From NCBI GenBank assembly GCA_038233055.1, contig JBBSMS010000133.1, forward strand, positions 1 to 8,944: DNA of 8,944 bases, given 5' to 3'. Shown in pieces: positions 4,755 through 8,944 of the stretch. Source of the DNA: Salsipaludibacter sp038233055 (GTDB taxonomy: Bacteria > Actinomycetota > Nitriliruptoria > Nitriliruptorales > Nitriliruptoraceae). The notes below the pieces were generated by a model, which ran no database searches, was not told the DNA's origin, and worked only from the letters and a program-made list of their open reading frames with translations. The stretch's first letter is position 1, and each line of letters begins with the position of its first letter. The translations under genes and the position numbers were made by a program.

Positions 4755-7493
4755 ATGTCCGATTCCCCCACGTCCCCCTCGAGCGCGACCGATCCCGGGT
4801 CCCAGCCGGACCCAGCCGCACCGGCCACGGCCAGCGCCAGCGCCAGCGCCGAGGCTGCGACCACGCCGTCGGCCTCGCCCGGTGCCGGCGCGGCACCTGC
4901 GCCCGTTCCGGCCGCCACGGCGGAACCCGCGGTGGAACCGGCGCCCGAGCCGAAGTCCGAGTCCGAGCCGGAGCCCGAGCCGCCGCCCCAGCCGGCAGCC
5001 ACGTCGGACCCCGCGCCCGAGCCCGAACCAGAGCCCGAACCCGAGCCTGATGATCGCTACAGCCAAGCGCTGCAACGGTTCAGCAGTGACCTGCGGATGG
5101 CCCGCCAAGTATGGCAGTCCATGGGCCAGCGCGACGTGGATCGGGGACCGCGGCACTACCGCCTGTACCTGGAAGCGCACCTGACGGCCAACGACCTGGA
5201 CGGGGCGAGTGCGCTGCTCGACGAGATGACGTCGCGAGGCATCGAGGGTGACGCTGGCGTGACGTGGCAGATCGCCCTGGCGGGGGCGCGCAACGGGGCC
5301 GACGGTGCGCTGGACCGCCTGGACGAACTGGCGCGCTCGACCCCGGTGCCGGACCGGCTGCTGCCGCGGGTGCTGGGGGTACGCGTCCGGGCCCGCCAGT
5401 TCGGCGAAGCCCGGAGCCTGCTGCACAAGATGTCGCGCGCGGGCGTGAAGGCGGGCGAGCCCGACTACCGGCCGCTGCTCGATGACATCATGGACCGCAA
5501 GGCCATCCGTGACGCGGAGTCGTTCGTGGCCCACCTGGTCGCGGTCGACGCCGGTCCGTCGACGGTCACGGCCACTCGGCTGGTGGAGATGATGGCCGGT
5601 GCCGGACACCCCGACCGGGGTGACCAGTTGCTGGACACGCTGGTCGGGGCCGGCATCGCGGTGGACCACTCGGCGCGTGCGGCGCTGATCGACGGTCACG
5701 CCCGCAAGGGCGACCTGGGCGCCGCCCGGACCGGCATGGCGTCGCTGTCGGCTGCCGGTGGCAGCGTCACCAGCCACCACCGCAACCAGGTGCTGGCGTC
5801 GGTGATCGACGGCGGGGACCTGCAGACGGTGTGGCGCGAGGCGATCGTGCTGTCTGACGACGCGATCCCGACAGGCGCCAACCTCGAAGCCATGATGGGC
5901 CTTGCCCTGGACCGCAAGAAGCCCACCATGGCGATCGCGGCGCTGGACTGGATGCTGATCCTGGGCGTCCCGCCGCCGCCGTCGAAGGTGGCGGCGCTGC
6001 TGGCCGTGCTGCTGCGACGCAAGGAGCTCGACCTCGCCCTGTCGCTGTACCGCGAGACCATCGCGGCCGGGCTGACGGCCGACCGAGGGCGCGGCGCCGA
6101 CCTGGTCGAGGCGCTGGTGTCGGCCGGGCGCCTGGACGACGCGGTGCGGCTGCTGCGCCAACTGCGGGTGTCCAACACGCTGACTCAGGGCCAGCACTGG
6201 GGGTCGTTGCTGGCGGCCCACGCCAACCGCAAGGAGTTCGAGACGGTCTCGAAGCTGGTCACCGAGATGATCTCGGCCCGGATCACGCCGACGGTGTCCG
6301 ACGCGTCCCGACTGGTCGGCGCGTTGACCCGTGCCGGCAACCTCGACCGGGCACGACTGCTCCTGTCGCAGTTGGCCGAGGCGAAGGTCACCGTCGACGA
6401 GCCGACCTACCGCGAACTGCTGTGGGCGTTCGCCCGCAAGGGCCAGCACGAGCCTGCCGTGGCGGTCCACGAGGCCATGGTGGCCGCCGGCATCGAGCCC
6501 GACGAGCGCCACGAGAAGGCCCTGGCGTGGGCGTCCGGCGAGACCCAGCGTCGCCTGCCCGACGCCACCCCCGAGGCCGAGGAACAGGCGGCCGAGGCGA
6601 GTGTCGCTTCCCGTTCCGCCTCCTCGAAGACTGACGGTGAGGTGCAGGACGGAACGACCTCGACGGACACCGCGCCGTCGGACGCGCCGGCGGTCGCGGA
6701 CGAGTCACCGTCGGCGCCGCGTGGCTCCGACGAGACCCCGCCATCCTCGGCCACCACGACATCCACCCCGACGGCCGCGACGGAGACCCCGGGCGCCCCC
6801 GAGCCACCGGCGGAGCGATCGACGACCGTGGGCGAGGACACGACCGTGGCCAGTGGGCCCGACCAGGACGCGTCCGAGCCGTCGACGGAGCCCATCGCGG
6901 CCCCCGTGGATGCCGACGTCGACCAGGTGGATGCGACTGCCGAGACCGCCGATGCCGAGACTGACGCGACGGAGACGCCGGCGGCGCCCGAGCCACCGGC
7001 ACAGCGGTCGACGACCCTCGACGAGGTCGAGGACGGTCAGCAGACGGACGTCGTCGAGGAGGCGGCCGAGACCGGGTCGTCGGAGGAGGCCGCCGAGGCG
7101 ACCGAGGAGGCCGAACGGGAGGACGCCCGCGACGTCGAGCGTCAGCCCACCGAGGAACTGCTCAAGGGCCACGAGGACGACACGTCGGACGAGCCGACGG
7201 AGGACGCGGCGAGCGACCCCACGCCGGCAGCGGGGGAGGAGCCGGTCACCGATCGGGTTGCGTCCGCCGAGGCCGTCCCGGTCGAACCGACGCCGACCCC
7301 CGACGCCGAGCCCACCACCTCGTCGGACGAGCCGTCGGTTGACGACGCGGCCACGGCACCGGACGTCGAGCCGGCGTCGACGCCGGAGGCCCCGTCCGCC
7401 ACCTCACCGGACGAAGGTGCCTCGACCGGTGATTCAGCCAGTGTCCCGGATGATGTGACCACGGGTGGGCGGGACCAGCAGCCCAGCGCCTGA
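4755..7493 (+). CDS. Pentatricopeptide-repeat-like (PPR) protein with long disordered tails
   Basis: The product has 912 residues from ATG 4755. The frame opens earlier at 4584, but that part overlaps repeat B and reads as non-protein sequence, so I start here. Ribosome-binding support is weak (GAGG nine bases upstream). Residues 1-98 are Ala/Pro/Ser-rich and end in Glu-Pro repeats. Residues 99-583 divide without gaps into 14 helical-hairpin units: unit 1 has 32 residues, units 3 and 8 have 34, and the rest have exactly 35. Many carry the PPR pattern of an (A/K)G(x)L turn between helices and an ending like GIEPD or GLTAD. Residues 597-912 are acidic and low-complexity, with no aromatic residues and only two lysines. 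I see no cysteine, signal peptide or membrane span. PPR proteins bind single-stranded RNA in organelles. Only units 6 (T274/D304) and 13 (S518/D548) carry a 5th/35th pair close to the known code, so RNA binding is unproven. TPR-like protein binding is the alternative. Confidence 0.8.
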   Translation: MSDSPTSPSSATDPGSQPDPAAPATASASASAEAATTPSASPGAGAAPAPVPAATAEPAVEPAPEPKSESEPEPEPPPQPAATSDPAPEPEPEPEPEPDDRYSQALQRFSSDLRMARQVWQSMGQRDVDRGPRHYRLYLEAHLTANDLDGASALLDEMTSRGIEGDAGVTWQIALAGARNGADGALDRLDELARSTPVPDRLLPRVLGVRVRARQFGEARSLLHKMSRAGVKAGEPDYRPLLDDIMDRKAIRDAESFVAHLVAVDAGPSTVTATRLVEMMAGAGHPDRGDQLLDTLVGAGIAVDHSARAALIDGHARKGDLGAARTGMASLSAAGGSVTSHHRNQVLASVIDGGDLQTVWREAIVLSDDAIPTGANLEAMMGLALDRKKPTMAIAALDWMLILGVPPPPSKVAALLAVLLRRKELDLALSLYRETIAAGLTADRGRGADLVEALVSAGRLDDAVRLLRQLRVSNTLTQGQHWGSLLAAHANRKEFETVSKLVTEMISARITPTVSDASRLVGALTRAGNLDRARLLLSQLAEAKVTVDEPTYRELLWAFARKGQHEPAVAVHEAMVAAGIEPDERHEKALAWASGETQRRLPDATPEAEEQAAEASVASRSASSKTDGEVQDGTTSTDTAPSDAPAVADESPSAPRGSDETPPSSATTTSTPTAATETPGAPEPPAERSTTVGEDTTVASGPDQDASEPSTEPIAAPVDADVDQVDATAETADAETDATETPAAPEPPAQRSTTLDEVEDGQQTDVVEEAAETGSSEEAAEATEEAEREDARDVERQPTEELLKGHEDDTSDEPTEDAASDPTPAAGEEPVTDRVASAEAVPVEPTPTPDAEPTTSSDEPSVDDAATAPDVEPASTPEAPSATSPDEGASTGDSASVPDDVTTGGRDQQPSA
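6777..7025 (+). repeat. Duplicated 20-residue motif in the tail of the PPR-like protein
   Basis: Bases 6777-6836 and 6966-7025, offset by exactly 189 (63 codons), encode near-identical segments at residues 675-694 and 738-757. The shared core is APEPPA(E/Q)RSTT. The DNA is also clearly similar, which suggests an in-frame internal duplication. Confidence 0.75.
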
Positions 7494-7507
7494 CGGACAT
7501 GACGTAC

Positions 7508-7545
7508 ACGACGACGGCCCGCCGGAATCGGCGGGCCGTCGTCGT
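7508..7545. terminator. Bidirectional terminator between convergent genes
   Basis: A perfect 17-pair stem (arms 7508-7524 and 7529-7545) encloses the loop GAAT. It lies 14 bases after the stop of the PPR-like gene and 19 bases beyond the stop of the leftward binding-protein gene, so it serves both. It is the strongest hairpin in the window. Confidence 0.88.
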
Positions 7546-7564
7546 TCGGTGATCGCGGTGGTGG

Positions 7565-8572
7565 TCAGCCGGTGAGGCCGTTCTCCTCCAGCCACCCGGC
7601 GGCGATGTCAGCGGGTTGCTCACCCTGCGCGGCGGCCGCGTTGAGGCTGGTCAACCCCTCGGTGGTCAGCGCCGCGGACACCGCGTTCAGTGTCTCGGCG
7701 ATGGCCGGGTTGGCGTCGACGGCCTCCTGGCGGACCAGCGGCACGATGTTCTCCGGCGGGCTGAGGTCGTCCGGGTCCTCGAGGATCGTCAGCGTCCCGT
7801 CCTCGAACACCGGGTCGGTCGAGAACAGCAGGATCACCTGGACGTCACCACCATTGAGCGCAGCCAGCCGGGGGGCCTTCTCCTGGATCGTGGTGAAGGA
7901 CACGTTGTCCAGGCCGTACACGCTCGACAGGCCGGCGAAGCAGGTCTCGCGATCCTCGCACTCGGGGCCCCCGGCCAACGTCACGTCACCGGCATCGGCG
8001 AGGTCGCCGAGGGAGGTGATGCCGTTGGACTCGGCGTACTCGGTGGTGACGACGAAGACGTTCTCGTCGGCGGCCTCGGACGCGTCGAGGAGGGTGAGGC
8101 CGTCAGGTTCGATGACGCCGGCGGCCTGCTCCACGGCGCCGTCGAGGCTGGTCTCCGGCGTCTCGCCGTACCCGGTCGACAGCAGCGACCCGACGTACTC
8201 GGGGATGATGTCGACGTTGCCGGACTGCAGCTCCGGCAGCAGAAGTTCGCGCGTTCCGGCGTCGAGTTGGCGCTCGACGGTCAGTCCGGCGCCTTCCAGG
8301 GCCTGGGCATAGATCTCGGCGAGGATGGACGACTCGGTGAAGTTGAAGCCCGCGACGGTGACGGTGCCGCCGCTGCCGGTGTCCTCACTGCCCGTCTCGG
8401 ACTCACTCATGGTGTCGGAGCTCGTGGCATCGGCGGTGGGCGCGGCGGTGGCTGCCTCACTGCTGGTCGAGTCGGTCGTGGAATCGCCGGTGCCGGCGTC
8501 GTTGACGCCACCGCATGCGGCGAGGGTCAGGCCGAGGGCCGCGAGGCCCACGAACAGTCGGGATGATCGCAT
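7565..8572 (-). CDS. Osmoprotectant (glycine betaine/choline-type) ABC transporter substrate-binding lipoprotein
   Basis: The product has 335 residues and captures quaternary-ammonium compatible solutes outside the membrane for an ABC importer (OpuAC/OpuBC/OsmF/ProX-like family). The start is ATG 8572. It begins a lipoprotein signal (RSSR, hydrophobic stretch, LTLAAC) with the lipidated cysteine at 20, and the longer upstream frame would bury that signal. AAGGA lies about ten bases upstream. Residues 21-69 are a Ser/Thr/Asp-rich linker. The binding domain begins at 70, with VTVAGFNFTESSILAEIYAQ as the family signature, then DIIPEYVG (121-128), PEC(x5)C with C205 and C211 likely forming a disulfide, and LFSTD (249-253). 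The exact ligand is not determined. It is downstream of a permease gene on the same strand, with 166 bases between, which leaves room for its own promoter. Confidence 0.93.
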   Translation of the reverse strand: MRSSRLFVGLAALGLTLAACGGVNDAGTGDSTTDSTSSEAATAAPTADATSSDTMSESETGSEDTGSGGTVTVAGFNFTESSILAEIYAQALEGAGLTVERQLDAGTRELLLPELQSGNVDIIPEYVGSLLSTGYGETPETSLDGAVEQAAGVIEPDGLTLLDASEAADENVFVVTTEYAESNGITSLGDLADAGDVTLAGGPECEDRETCFAGLSSVYGLDNVSFTTIQEKAPRLAALNGGDVQVILLFSTDPVFEDGTLTILEDPDDLSPPENIVPLVRQEAVDANPAIAETLNAVSAALTTEGLTSLNAAAAQGEQPADIAAGWLEENGLTG

Positions 8573-8613
8573 GGGACGACGTCCTTGGTTGGGGGTGTCG
8601 TTCGTCGTTGGCC

Positions 8614-8641
8614 GGAACGACCCTACGACCGCAATCGTTCC
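8614..8641. promoter_or_regulatory. Inverted repeat upstream of the binding-protein gene (possible promoter or operator)
   Basis: GGAACGA (8614-8620) and TCGTTCC (8635-8641) are exact inverted copies 14 bases apart, 42-69 bases upstream of the binding-protein start. Read on the reverse strand, GGAAC, 18 bases, then GTT resembles ECF sigma-factor promoters. TAGGGT (8625-8620) also fits a -10 box, without a good -35. The role is inferred. Confidence 0.35.
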
Positions 8642-8642
8642 C

Positions 8643-8673
8643 CGCGCGTCCGGACCGGACGGCCGGACGCGCG
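8643..8673. terminator. Hairpin between permease and binding-protein genes
   Basis: CGCGCGTCCGG (8643-8653) pairs perfectly with CCGGACGCGCG (8663-8673) around a nine-base loop. It lies 65 bases after the permease stop on the reverse strand. It could be a terminator or partial terminator, or an mRNA stabiliser giving different amounts of permease and binding protein. Confidence 0.5.
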
Positions 8674-8738
8674 CCCATCGCACGATGTGACGTCGGTGGG
8701 GCTTCGCGTTGCATGACCTGGCCAGCCCTCATTGCCGC

Positions 8739-8944
8739 TCAGGGGAACCCGCCCGCTGCTGCTGGCCGGTAGTTGCCCTTGTCATCGGACTCGTCAGACG
8801 AGTCTCCCTGCAACCCCGTCGGCAGCAACAACGCCTGCAGCCGCTCGAAGGCCCACTCCGTGCCCAGGACCAGCAGGGCCAACAGGACCGCGCCGGTGAA
8901 GACCTCGCCGTAGCCGTTGACGCCGACCGCGAATCCGTCCACGA
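8739..8944 (-). CDS. ABC transporter permease of the osmoprotectant system, C-terminal part (start outside window)
   Basis: The frame is open from the window edge to TGA at 8739-8741 and covers about 68 codons. It includes a membrane helix (GAVLLALLVLGTEWAF) preceded by GVNGYGEV and followed by ERLQALLLPTGLQG, which matches the last span and exit of OpuBB/OpuBD/ProW-type permeases. A hydrophilic tail of about 21 residues (from DSSDESDDK) follows, somewhat longer than I would expect. The GTG near the edge is not taken as a start, because the remaining helices of the domain must lie beyond 8944. The identity is supported strongly by the adjacent substrate-binding gene, which is downstream on the same strand. 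An ATPase gene is expected outside the window. Confidence 0.75.
   Translation of the reverse strand, partial: VDGFAVGVNGYGEVFTGAVLLALLVLGTEWAFERLQALLLPTGLQGDSSDESDDKGNYRPAAAGGFP

Noticed and set aside
3532..4896. A 454-residue reverse frame over dapB, and forward frames at 3215-4150 and 3660-4289
   Set aside because: All overlap dapB in other frames and lack start signals or recognisable domains.
4674..6512. A 612-residue reverse-strand frame opposite the PPR-like gene
   Set aside because: It shows the same GC-shadow composition (Gln/His/Arg/Val/Gly) with no start signal or motif. The forward frame has regular 35-residue periodicity, which cannot arise by chance.
7616..8566. A 316-residue forward frame opposite the binding-protein gene
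   Set aside because: It is antisense to a well-supported lipoprotein gene and has Gly/Arg/Val/Asp-rich shadow composition.
8573..8683. Extended start of the binding protein at 8683
   Set aside because: It would place 37 extra residues in front of a clear lipoprotein signal peptide and run through the hairpin and inverted repeat.
1..8944. CRISPR arrays, tRNA or rRNA genes, transposases, toxin-antitoxin pairs, phage genes
   Set aside because: I looked for regularly spaced direct repeats, cloverleaf-like segments and known motifs, and found none. The repeats present are two pairs of imperfect palindromes.

Overview
The window is about 8.9 kb of very GC-rich DNA with strong G/C preference at third codon positions, GTG starts on two of the main genes, and a gene order (rpsO, pnp, then dapB) typical of Actinomycetota. 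I read it as a chromosomal segment of a high-GC actinobacterium. Genus cannot be fixed from the sequence, and nothing looks like a phage, plasmid, insertion sequence or CRISPR.

Layout. 1-198 is the 3' end of rpsO (ribosomal protein S15). 199-538 is a 340-base leader/intergenic region with three clear hairpins in front of pnp. 539-3013 is pnp, a PNPase with normal catalytic, KH and S1 parts plus an unusual acidic and then Arg-Ser-rich tail. 3014-3771 has no large gene. It holds a strong pnp terminator bracketed by two copies of one imperfect repeat (repeat A), a small convincing reverse-strand gene for a 64-residue single-span membrane protein (3341-3535), an 11-bp inverted repeat, and the first copy of a second palindromic repeat (repeat B). 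3772-4551 is dapB, followed 22 bases later by the second copy of repeat B. 4755-7493 encodes a 912-residue protein whose core is 14 consecutive units of 32-35 residues matching the pentatricopeptide repeat (PPR) pattern, flanked by low-complexity tails. A 17-bp stem hairpin (7508-7545) separates it from a reverse-strand osmoprotectant ABC transporter cluster: the lipoprotein binding protein (7565-8572) and, upstream of it, the 3' end of a permease (8739 to the window edge).

How the genes work together. rpsO and pnp form the familiar translation/RNA-decay pair, probably with hairpin-based processing or autoregulation in the leader. dapB supplies diaminopimelate and lysine. The transporter genes import compatible solutes of the glycine betaine/choline type. 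The PPR-like protein is the real surprise. PPR arrays are abundant in eukaryotic organelles and rare in bacteria, and this one sits two main genes downstream of PNPase. A role in RNA metabolism is an attractive guess, but the sequence alone does not show it. The M16-family peptidase gene that often lies between pnp and dapB in actinobacteria is absent here.
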